Shown: piece after piece, positions 13,795 to 20,935 of the stretch
How positions within the stretch are numbered: position 1 is the stretch's first letter
Layout of the letters: each line of letters begins with the position of its first letter
Origin: Nocardia terpenica
Lineage (GTDB): Bacteria > Actinomycetota > Actinomycetes > Mycobacteriales > Mycobacteriaceae
NCBI RefSeq assembly: GCF_013186535.1
Contig: NZ_JABMCZ010000003.1
Location: 310,001 to 374,000, forward strand
Direction of reading: 5' to 3'
DNA length: 64,000 nt
Program-made: the position numbers and the translations under genes
Notes under the pieces: generated by a model
The model's input: only the letters and a program-made list of their open reading frames with translations
Databases searched by the model: none
Told to the model about the DNA's origin: nothing

Positions 13795-16520
13795 GATTCG
13801 AGGTGGACGGCCGCGCGGTCGACGCCGAACCCCGCCCGGGCCAGTGCCTGCGCACACTGCTGCGCGAACAGGGCCGGTTCGCGGTCAAGAAGGGCTGCGA
13901 CGCGGGCGACTGCGGCGCCTGCACGGTCCTCGTCGACGGCACGGCCGTCCACTCCTGCGTCTACCCCGCCTACCGCGCCGAGGGCCGCACCGTCACCACC
14001 GCCGCCGGTCTGGGCACCCCCGAGAACCCGCATCCGGTGCAGCGGCGCTTCGCCGAGGCGGCCGCCTTCCAATGCGGTTTCTGCACCGCCGGATTCGTCG
14101 TCACCGCCTGCGACCTGGAGGCCACCGGCACCCCCGACCCCGACCGCCTCCCGGAGCTGTTGAAGGGGAACCTCTGCCGCTGCACCGGCTACCGACCCAT
14201 CGCCGCGGCGGTCTCGGGCGACCTCCCCGCCGAACCCGAAGCGCCGAATCCGGTCGGCGCCAGCACCCTCGCCCCGGCCGCGTACCGCATCGTCACCGGA
14301 ACTGAAGAATTCACTCTTGACACCGGCCAGTCCGAATCGTCCGCGGCGACGAACAACTCTGTGGACGGACCCCCGTCGGGGCTGCTGCACGTAGCGGTGC
14401 TGACCAGTCCGCACCCCCACGCCCGGGTCGTTTCGATCGAAGCCACGGCGGCCGAAGCGATTCCGGGTGTGCGTGCGGTGCTCACCCACGCCGACGACCC
14501 CGGCGTCGCCTTCTCCACCGCCCGGCACGAGATCCGCGCCGACGACCCGGACGACACCGCGATCCTCGACCACACCGTGCGCTTCGCCGGGCAGCGGGTG
14601 GCCGCCGTCGTCGCCGACACCCTCGATATCGCCCGCGCCGGATGCCGGGCGCTGCGGGTGGAGTACGAGCCGCTGCCCGCCGTCTTCGACCCGGAGCGGG
14701 CGCTGCGCCCGGACGCGCCGAAGCTGCACGCCGACAAGCCCGACACCGCCCGCATCGCCGACCGCGAACGCAATGTGGTGGCCGAGATCCACGGCGCCGC
14801 AGGCGATATCGATGCCGGACTGGCCGCGGCCGCCGAGGTGGTGCACGGCGTCTGGCACACCAACCGCGCCCAGCACGTCCACCTGGAGACCCACGCCAGC
14901 ATCGGCTGGCTCGACGCGGACGGCCGCCTGGTGATCCGCACCAGCACCCAGGTCCCCTACCTGGTGCGCGACGAGCTGTGCCACCTGTTCGACCTGCCGC
15001 GCGACCGGGTCCGGGTCTTCGCCAAGCGCGTCGGCGGCGGCTTCGGCGCCAAACAGGAGATGCTGACCGAGGACCTGGTCGCCCTCGCCGTCCTGCGCAC
15101 CGGCCGCCCGGTCCAGTACGAACTCACCCGCTCCGACGAATTCACCTCGGCCACCTGCCGCCATCCCATGCGCATCGAGGTGACGGCGGGGGCCGACGCC
15201 GACGGCAGGCTCACCGCCCTCGCCGTCGACGTGCTCGCCGACGCGGGCGCCTACGGAAACCACAGCGGCGGTGTGCTGTTCCACGGCGTCAACGAGTCCG
15301 TGGCGCTGTATCGCTGCCCGCACAAGCGCATCGACGGCCGCGCGGTGTACACCAACAATGTCCCCTCCGGCGCCTTCCGCGGCTATGGCCTGGGCCAGTT
15401 GGGTTTCGGCATCGAGGCGGCCCTCGACGAGCTCGCGCGCCGCCTGGACATCGACCCGTTCGACTTCCGCCGCCGCAATGTGGTCGCCCCCGGCGACCCG
15501 CTCATCGGCGGATTCTGCGCGGAACACGACGATCTGGCGTTCGGCAGCTACGGCCTGGACCAGTGCCTGGACCTGGCCGAACGGGCGCTGCGCCGCGGCA
15601 ACGGCGTCGCGCCGCCCGCCGAGGGGGACTGGCGGGTCGGCGAGGGCATGGCCGTCGCCATGATCGCCACCATCCCGCCCCGCGGCCACCGCGCCACCGC
15701 CGAGGCCGAACTACTGCCCGACGGCAGCTACGAAATCCGGGTCGGCACCGCCGAATTCGGCAACGGCACCACCACCGTGCAGGCCCAGCTGGCCGCCGCC
15801 GCCCTGGGCGCGGACCTGTCGCGCATCCGTATCCGGCACGCCGACACCGACCTGACCGAGTACGACACCGGCGCCTTCGGCTCGACCGGAATCACGGTGG
15901 CGGGCAAGGCCGTTCATACCGCCTGCGGGCAACTGCGGGAAATGGTCCGGGCTCGGACGGACGCGCTCGGCGGCACCGCCTCGACCGCGGAGCTGTTGGC
16001 GGACGGGCCATTACGAGCGTCCGCCGCCCACGACGGCAGCCCGCGCTCGGTCTCGTTCAATGTGCAGGCGTTCCGGATCGCCGTGCACACCGCGACCGGC
16101 CGGATCCGCATCCTGCAATCGGTGCAGGCCGCCGACGCCGGGTTCGTGCTCAACCCGCGCCAGTGCCGCGGCCAGGTCGAAGGCGGTGTGGCACAGGCGA
16201 TCGGCGGCGCCCTCTACGAGGACATGCGGGTCCAGCGCGGCATCGTGACCACGAAAACCCTGCGGAACTACCACATTCCGCAGCTCGCCGACCTGCCGCG
16301 CACCGAGGTCCTCTTCGCCGACACCGCCGACGAGTTCGGCCCGCTGGGCGCCAAGTCGATGAGCGAATCCCCGTACAACCCGGTCGCCCCCGCGCTGGCC
16401 AATGCCGTGCGCGACGCGACCGGCGTACGCCCGCACCGGCTTCCGTTCACCGCCGATCGCATCTGGGAGCTGCTGTCAGCCGAACAGGTTGCGCACGAAC
16501 GGTATCGAATCGGGCAGTGA
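13791..16520 (+). CDS. Xanthine dehydrogenase, fused [2Fe-2S] and molybdopterin subunit
   Basis: A 909-residue fusion of subunits that are separate proteins in many bacteria. Residues 1-75 are a plant-type ferredoxin domain (CDAGDCGACTVLVDG..HSC). The second [2Fe-2S] domain has CGFCTAGF and NLCRCTGYRP. After a linker, the molybdenum domains run from about residue 195: hammerhead, then VGGGFGAKQE, GAFRGYGLGQ, and GAKSMSESPYNP, which carries the expected catalytic Glu. With the FAD subunit and XdhC it would oxidise hypoxanthine and xanthine to urate. The 3' end overlaps the convergent lipase gene by 45 bases. Another purine or N-heterocycle substrate cannot be ruled out. Confidence 0.9.
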   Translation: MRFEVDGRAVDAEPRPGQCLRTLLREQGRFAVKKGCDAGDCGACTVLVDGTAVHSCVYPAYRAEGRTVTTAAGLGTPENPHPVQRRFAEAAAFQCGFCTAGFVVTACDLEATGTPDPDRLPELLKGNLCRCTGYRPIAAAVSGDLPAEPEAPNPVGASTLAPAAYRIVTGTEEFTLDTGQSESSAATNNSVDGPPSGLLHVAVLTSPHPHARVVSIEATAAEAIPGVRAVLTHADDPGVAFSTARHEIRADDPDDTAILDHTVRFAGQRVAAVVADTLDIARAGCRALRVEYEPLPAVFDPERALRPDAPKLHADKPDTARIADRERNVVAEIHGAAGDIDAGLAAAAEVVHGVWHTNRAQHVHLETHASIGWLDADGRLVIRTSTQVPYLVRDELCHLFDLPRDRVRVFAKRVGGGFGAKQEMLTEDLVALAVLRTGRPVQYELTRSDEFTSATCRHPMRIEVTAGADADGRLTALAVDVLADAGAYGNHSGGVLFHGVNESVALYRCPHKRIDGRAVYTNNVPSGAFRGYGLGQLGFGIEAALDELARRLDIDPFDFRRRNVVAPGDPLIGGFCAEHDDLAFGSYGLDQCLDLAERALRRGNGVAPPAEGDWRVGEGMAVAMIATIPPRGHRATAEAELLPDGSYEIRVGTAEFGNGTTTVQAQLAAAALGADLSRIRIRHADTDLTEYDTGAFGSTGITVAGKAVHTACGQLREMVRARTDALGGTASTAELLADGPLRASAAHDGSPRSVSFNVQAFRIAVHTATGRIRILQSVQAADAGFVLNPRQCRGQVEGGVAQAIGGALYEDMRVQRGIVTTKTLRNYHIPQLADLPRTEVLFADTADEFGPLGAKSMSESPYNPVAPALANAVRDATGVRPHRLPFTADRIWELLSAEQVAHERYRIGQ

Positions 16521-17606
16521 GGCGTTCACCGTGCCGTTGTGATCGGTCGGATAGGTGTGCAGCGTCACCGGCTGCCGGTTGGCGGTGAGCACGGCCGCGA
16601 AACGCAGTGTCTCCGGCGTGATCACATCGGTGTCGGCGAGCCCCTGCCCGAGGAACAGCGGCCGGTCGTACCCGGATTCGGGCAGACCCAGATAGCCCGC
16701 GAGCAGCCCGTGCAGATCCGGGATGTCGGTCAGGGGCTTGGCGAACAGCGTCCCCCCGACCACGTGCCGCGCGCCCAGCGCCTCGCCGAGCGGCATCAGG
16801 CATTCGGTGCGGGCCCGCTCCAGCCAGTACCGGCCGGAGTCGGTGAGAAACGATTCGATATTCAGCTCGGGATGGGCGGTGCGCAGCCCGTTCAGGATGT
16901 AGAGCAAGTACGCGGTGCTGTGCGGGCTCAGCGCCACCGGCGGCCTGCCCGGCCCGAGCGGCATCAGGATGTCCTCGATGTAGGCGGGCGTGCCGGTGGC
17001 GACCCCGCCCCGGTAATCCAGCTCCGGCCCGCCGAATTCGGTCGCGTACCGCGCGGTGGTGACCGCCGCCCCCGCGCCCTGCGACTGCCCGACCACCGCC
17101 CATTTCGCCGACAGCTCCGGATGTGATCGGGTCGCGGCCTTCACGGCGTCGACGACATTGTGCGCCTCGACCACCCCGTCCAGATACGGATGCTCGCCCG
17201 GCGTGCCCAGCCCCGCGTAGTCGGCCGCGACGATGGCGTAGCCCTGCTGCAGCCAGGCGCCCAGATACGCCCAGTCGCGGTCGACAGCGGCCGGGCCGCC
17301 GACGCTGCAGGCGCAGGAATCGCCGAGTCCGACCGTGCCGTGCGCCCAGGCGATCACCGGCCAGCCGCCCGCGGGCGGCGCGCCCGGCGGGAAGTACACC
17401 GCCGCGCTGGCCACGGTCGGCTCGTCGCGGGCGGTGGTGGTGTCGTACAGCAGCCGCTCGGTGCGGGCCGCGTCCGGCGGGGTCGCCGCCGCGGGCAGCG
17501 CCTGCACGCCCTCGACGGCACCGGGATCGGCCGCGGCCACGGGTAGGTTCAGCAGGCTCGCGGCGCAGACGGCGGCCACCGCCGCGGCGATCGACAGTGT
17601 GCGCAT
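16476..17606 (-). CDS. Secreted lipase, alpha/beta hydrolase (LIP family)
   Basis: A 376-residue exported hydrolase. The signal peptide (MRTLSIAAAVAAVCAASLL) ends near AAADPG. The nucleophile elbow is GQSQGAG with the family's preceding VV strand; WAHGTVGLGDSCACS forms the oxyanion region, and TDVITPE and TDHNGTV near the end are placed as the acid and histidine. This matches the secretory lipases of actinomycetes and fungi, which release fatty acids. GAGGAG four bases upstream of the ATG supports the start. The stop lies inside the 3' end of the xanthine dehydrogenase gene. Confidence 0.88.
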   Translation of the reverse strand: MRTLSIAAAVAAVCAASLLNLPVAAADPGAVEGVQALPAAATPPDAARTERLLYDTTTARDEPTVASAAVYFPPGAPPAGGWPVIAWAHGTVGLGDSCACSVGGPAAVDRDWAYLGAWLQQGYAIVAADYAGLGTPGEHPYLDGVVEAHNVVDAVKAATRSHPELSAKWAVVGQSQGAGAAVTTARYATEFGGPELDYRGGVATGTPAYIEDILMPLGPGRPPVALSPHSTAYLLYILNGLRTAHPELNIESFLTDSGRYWLERARTECLMPLGEALGARHVVGGTLFAKPLTDIPDLHGLLAGYLGLPESGYDRPLFLGQGLADTDVITPETLRFAAVLTANRQPVTLHTYPTDHNGTVNASLPDSIPFVRNLFG

Positions 17607-17669
17607 CGTGCTCCTCGAATCGTGGGTCGATATCGGTGACCCGGGACACATTTCCCGCCGCCGCGACGG

Positions 17670-17708
17670 TGTGAACGTCCTCACAGTCGGGAATGTGAAC
17701 GCTTCACA
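17670..17708. promoter_or_regulatory. Two CRP/GlxR-type sites between the lipase and aceA
   Basis: TGTGAACGTCCTCACA (17670-17685) is a perfect TGTGA-N6-TCACA cAMP-receptor site. TGTGAACGCTTCACA (17694-17708) repeats the half sites with a five-base gap. They lie 64-102 bases upstream of the lipase start and about 300 bases upstream of aceA. In corynebacteria GlxR binds such sites and controls aceA; a CRP homologue controls many mycobacterial genes. The target gene is not certain. Confidence 0.6.
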
Positions 17709-17768
17709 CGGCCGGTGGCGGCGATCACTAAAACAGTACAAGCGTTACGTAAAAACCGCATGTCAGAC

Positions 17769-17937
17769 CTACCGGCAAGTAAAGTCGGCCCGCGCAATTA
17801 GCGCGCAAATTTTGCAGACTTAGCAAGTGGGTACTCAAACCTAGCGGAGATTCGCACTAGTGACAGGTAGACGGCACTTTTTCCGTGTGCCATCGTGTGA
17901 AAGTACACCCCAAGGGCCTCGCAACCCTGCAAATTGC
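17769..17937. promoter_or_regulatory. aceA upstream region with candidate operators
   Basis: This stretch holds CTACCGGCAAGTAA (17769-17782), which reappears with one change upstream of the secreted CocE/NonD hydrolase at 58.4 kb. It also holds two short palindromes, GCAAATTTTGC (17805-17815) and GCAAATTGC (17929-17937), resembling the TTTGCAAA-like sites of RamB, the acetate regulator of icl genes in corynebacteria and mycobacteria. The 376-base gap to the lipase gene has no protein gene. Regulator assignments are inference. Confidence 0.45.
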
Positions 17938-17982
17938 CGCTCCAGCATGGGGCACGACCAGTACGAAGAGGTGGAGTCAGAG

Positions 17983-19269
17983 ATGTCGAAGACCGGCACC
18001 CCGAAGACCGCTGCGGAAATCCAGAAGGACTGGGATACCAACCCCCGCTGGAAGGGCATCACCCGTAACTACACCGCCGAGCAGGTTGCCAAGCTGCAGG
18101 GCACCGTCGTCGAGGAGCACACCCTCGCGCGTCGTGGTGCGGAAATCCTGTGGGATCAGGTCAACACCGAGGATTACGTCAATTCGCTCGGCGCCCTCAC
18201 CGGCAATATGGCCGTGCAGCAGGTGCGCGCCGGTCTGAAGGCCATCTACCTGTCCGGCTGGCAGGTCGCCGGTGACGCGAACCTGTCCGGCCACACCTAC
18301 CCGGACCAGAGCCTCTACCCGGCCAACTCGGTGCCGTCGGTGGTGCGCCGCATCAACAATGCGCTGCTGCGCGCCGACGAGATCTCCGCGGTCGAGGGTG
18401 ACACCTCGGTGCCGAACTGGCTGGTCCCGATCGTCGCCGACGCCGAGGCCGGTTTCGGTGGCGCGCTGAACGCCTACGAGCTGCAGAAGGCCATGATCGC
18501 CGCCGGCGCCGCCGGTGTGCACTGGGAGGACCAGCTGGCCTCGGAGAAGAAGTGTGGCCACCTGGGCGGCAAGGTGCTGATCCCGACCCAGCAGCACATC
18601 CGCACCCTGACCTCCGCGCGCCTCGCGGCCGACGTCGCCGACGTTCCCTCGGTGATCATCGCCCGCACCGACGCCGAGGCCGCCACCCTGATCACCGCCG
18701 ACGTGGACGAGCGCGACCGCCCGTTCATCACCGGCGAGCGGACCAAGGAAGGCTTCTACCACGTCAAGAACGGCCTGGAGCCCTGCATCGCGCGGGCCAA
18801 GGCGTACGCCCCGTACTCCGACCTGATCTGGATGGAGACCGGCACCCCGGACCTCGAGCTGGCCCGCAAGTTCGCCGAGGCCGTCAAGGCCGAGTTCCCG
18901 GACCAGCTGCTGGCCTACAACTGCTCGCCGTCGTTCAACTGGAAGAAGCACCTCGACGACGCCACCATCGCGAAGTTCCAGCGCGAGCTGGGCGCCATGG
19001 GCTTCAAGTTCCAGTTCATCACCCTGGCGGGCTTCCACGCGCTGAACTACAGCATGTTCGACCTGGCCTACGGTTACGCCCGCGAGGGCATGACCGCCTA
19101 CGTCGACCTGCAGGAGCGCGAGTTCGCGGCCGAGGAGCGCGGCTACACCGCCACCAAGCACCAGCGCGAGGTGGGCGCCGGCTACTTCGACCTGATCGCC
19201 ACCACCGTCGACCCGGACAGCTCCACCACCGCGCTGAAGGGCTCGACCGAAGAAGGCCAGTTCCACTGA
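17983..19269 (+). CDS. aceA: Isocitrate lyase
   Basis: A 428-residue enzyme of the short, ICL1-type class. It cleaves isocitrate to glyoxylate and succinate in the glyoxylate shunt (and can act on methylisocitrate). The active-site KKCGH sits at residues 189-193, so the catalytic Cys is 191 as in M. tuberculosis ICL1. VADAEAGFGG carries metal-site acids and AYNCSPSFNWK the substrate loop. The start is supported by GAGGTGGAG upstream. It is followed by the 3-hydroxybutyryl-CoA dehydrogenase gene as in mycobacteria. Control by acetate and fatty-acid regulators is suggested by palindromes in its long leader. Confidence 0.97.
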   Translation: MSKTGTPKTAAEIQKDWDTNPRWKGITRNYTAEQVAKLQGTVVEEHTLARRGAEILWDQVNTEDYVNSLGALTGNMAVQQVRAGLKAIYLSGWQVAGDANLSGHTYPDQSLYPANSVPSVVRRINNALLRADEISAVEGDTSVPNWLVPIVADAEAGFGGALNAYELQKAMIAAGAAGVHWEDQLASEKKCGHLGGKVLIPTQQHIRTLTSARLAADVADVPSVIIARTDAEAATLITADVDERDRPFITGERTKEGFYHVKNGLEPCIARAKAYAPYSDLIWMETGTPDLELARKFAEAVKAEFPDQLLAYNCSPSFNWKKHLDDATIAKFQRELGAMGFKFQFITLAGFHALNYSMFDLAYGYAREGMTAYVDLQEREFAAEERGYTATKHQREVGAGYFDLIATTVDPDSSTTALKGSTEEGQFH

Positions 19270-19402
19270 TATCCCGTCGCATCCGGGATATTCCGTCGCC
19301 CTCGGGCGACACCCCGCCGCCTGCGGGCGGCGGCCCGTCACCCCGGCTCCGGCCGGGGGACGGCGGGCGGGCCGGGATCCAGCCGCACACCTGGATCCCG
19401 GC
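19269..19402 (+). repeat. Cluster of five hairpins behind aceA (locus D)
   Basis: Five perfect stem-loops follow each other in 134 bases: ATATCCCG/CGGGATAT (19269-19291, overlapping the aceA stop codon), GTCGCCC/GGGCGAC (19295-19310), CGCCGCC/GGCGGCG (19315-19332), CCCCGGC/GCCGGGG (19341-19358) and GCCGGGATCCAG/CTGGATCCCGGC (19371-19402). They can terminate or stabilise the aceA message. The style matches the other hairpin loci of this window, though the loops differ. Confidence 0.75.
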
Positions 19403-19547
19403 TTCCGCCGGCCCTTCCCGCTGAACAGCCCCGGCGGGGAGGGCATCCCTATAACGTTTCCCGTCGAAGGCGCCGGACACCGATCGGGCCCGCACGCCGA
19501 CAATGGACACAAGCCACCGACAGCCGAGACAACAGCAGGAGCGGGAC

Positions 19548-20423
19548 GTGAGCAGCGAAAAGATTCAACGCGTCGGTGTTATCGGCGCCGGACAGATGGG
19601 CGCCGGGATCGCGGAGGTGTGTGCCCGGGCGCATGTGGACGTGCTCGTGTTCGAACCCACCCGGGAGTTGGCCGCCGCCGGTCGCGCCCGCATCCTGCGG
19701 TCGCTGGATCGCGGCGTGTCCAGCGGCAAGATCACCGAGCGGGAGCGCGAGCAGGCCGCCTGGCGCCTGCGGTTCACCTCCGATCTGGGCGACTTCGCCG
19801 ACCGTCAGCTGGTGGTGGAGGCCGTCGTCGAGAGCGAAGAGGTCAAGACGCGGATCTTCGCCGAGCTCGACAAGGTCGTCACCGATCCCGATGCGGTGCT
19901 GGCGTCCAACACCTCCTCGATCCCGATCATGAAGGTCGCCGTCTCCACCGCCAACCCGGAGCGGGTGGTGGGCATGCACTTCTTCAACCCGGTGCCGGTG
20001 CTGCCGCTGGTCGAGCTGGTGACCACGCTCAAGACCAGCGAGGCGGTCTCCCAGCGCGCCGAGCAGTTCGCCTCCGAGGTGCTGGGCAAGCAGGTCGTGC
20101 GCTCGGCCGACCGCTCCGGCTTCGTGGTCAACGCGCTGCTGGTGCCGTACCTGCTGTCGGCCATCCGGATGGTCGAATCCGGTTTCGCGACAAAGGAAGA
20201 CGTCGACAAGGCCATGGTGCTCGGCTGCGCCCACCCGATGGGCCCGCTGGCACTGACCGACCTGGTCGGCCTGGACACCGTGAAGTCCATCGCGGACTCC
20301 ATGTACGAGGAATTCAAGGAGCCCCTGTACTCGGCCCCGCCCCTGCTGATGCGCATGGTCGAGGCGGGATTGCTGGGAAAGAAGACGGGCGCGGGCTTCT
20401 ACCAGTACGAGAACAAGCGCTGA
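19548..20423 (+). CDS. fadB2: 3-hydroxybutyryl-CoA dehydrogenase
   Basis: A 291-residue enzyme that interconverts acetoacetyl-CoA and 3-hydroxybutyryl-CoA with NAD(P)H. The Rossmann motif is VGVIGAGQMGAGIAEVCA; the catalytic His lies in VGMHFFNPVPVLPLVE, and ASNTSSIPI and RSGFVVNALLVPYL are also diagnostic. The domain that follows has HPMGPLALTDLVGLDT and ends KKTGAGFYQYE. The GTG start is chosen because AGGAG lies eight bases upstream; a longer reading is Gln-rich and unlikely. The aceA-fadB2 order matches Rv0467-Rv0468, linking acetate and butyrate metabolism. Confidence 0.95.
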   Translation: MSSEKIQRVGVIGAGQMGAGIAEVCARAHVDVLVFEPTRELAAAGRARILRSLDRGVSSGKITEREREQAAWRLRFTSDLGDFADRQLVVEAVVESEEVKTRIFAELDKVVTDPDAVLASNTSSIPIMKVAVSTANPERVVGMHFFNPVPVLPLVELVTTLKTSEAVSQRAEQFASEVLGKQVVRSADRSGFVVNALLVPYLLSAIRMVESGFATKEDVDKAMVLGCAHPMGPLALTDLVGLDTVKSIADSMYEEFKEPLYSAPPLLMRMVEAGLLGKKTGAGFYQYENKR

Positions 20424-20430
20424 TGTGGGA

Positions 20431-20808
20431 TCCCCGTCGCCCGGCCCTAGGGGGCCGAACGACGGGGAACATGAAATCCCCACAACGGGAACAGGAAATG
20501 ACAACGGGAACAGGAAATGCAGTGCCCGGTCGCAAGGATTCTCTCGTCCCCGGCCCCGGGACTCGTCCCGCCCGGGACTTTCCCGTTCCCGGTCGCAGGA
20601 CTTGTCCCGGCGCCCGGACTTTCTTGCTCCCGGCTGCAGGATTCGTTCCGTCGCCTGGACTTTCTTGCTTCCGGCTCCAGGGTTCGTTCCGTCGCCTGGA
20701 CTTTCTTGCTTCCGGCTCCAGGATTCGTCCCGTCGCCAGGGCTTTTTGCTCCCGGCCCCAGGATTTCTTGTTCCCTGTCATCCGGCCCCCAGGGCCGGAT
20801 GACAGGGA
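20431..20808 (+). repeat. Palindrome-bounded array of 41-bp units (locus C)
   Basis: Eight bases after fadB2, TCCCCGTCG..GGCCC pairs imperfectly with its complement (20431-20468). About five degenerate units of 41 bp follow (equivalent points at 20600, 20641, 20682 and 20723), each containing TCGTCCCGTCGCC, GGACTTTCTTGCT and CCGGCTCCAGG blocks. The block closes with a perfect 17-bp-arm palindrome, TCCCTGTCATCCGGCCC and its complement (20772-20808). Frames through it are low-complexity, so it is taken as non-coding. No cobalamin riboswitch was seen here. Confidence 0.8.
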
Positions 20809-20935
20809 TCGAAACAACAAAATATCTGCCCCGGTGAAAAGGGGAACAGGCAGACGGCGTCCAATGGCGCCGATGGCACCGGGCATAGGCCGCACAGGGT
20901 CTGGCTGAACCCGTAGTTCGGAAGGAGTTCCGCTC

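Noticed and set aside
12891..15689. A 932-codon open frame on the minus strand
   Set aside because: It is antisense to both xanthine dehydrogenase genes, which carry full cofactor motifs; the frame has no domain pattern.
20809..20935. A cobalamin riboswitch upstream of the MetE-like gene
   Set aside because: No B12-box-like sequence or long structured leader could be found between the array and the start codon.
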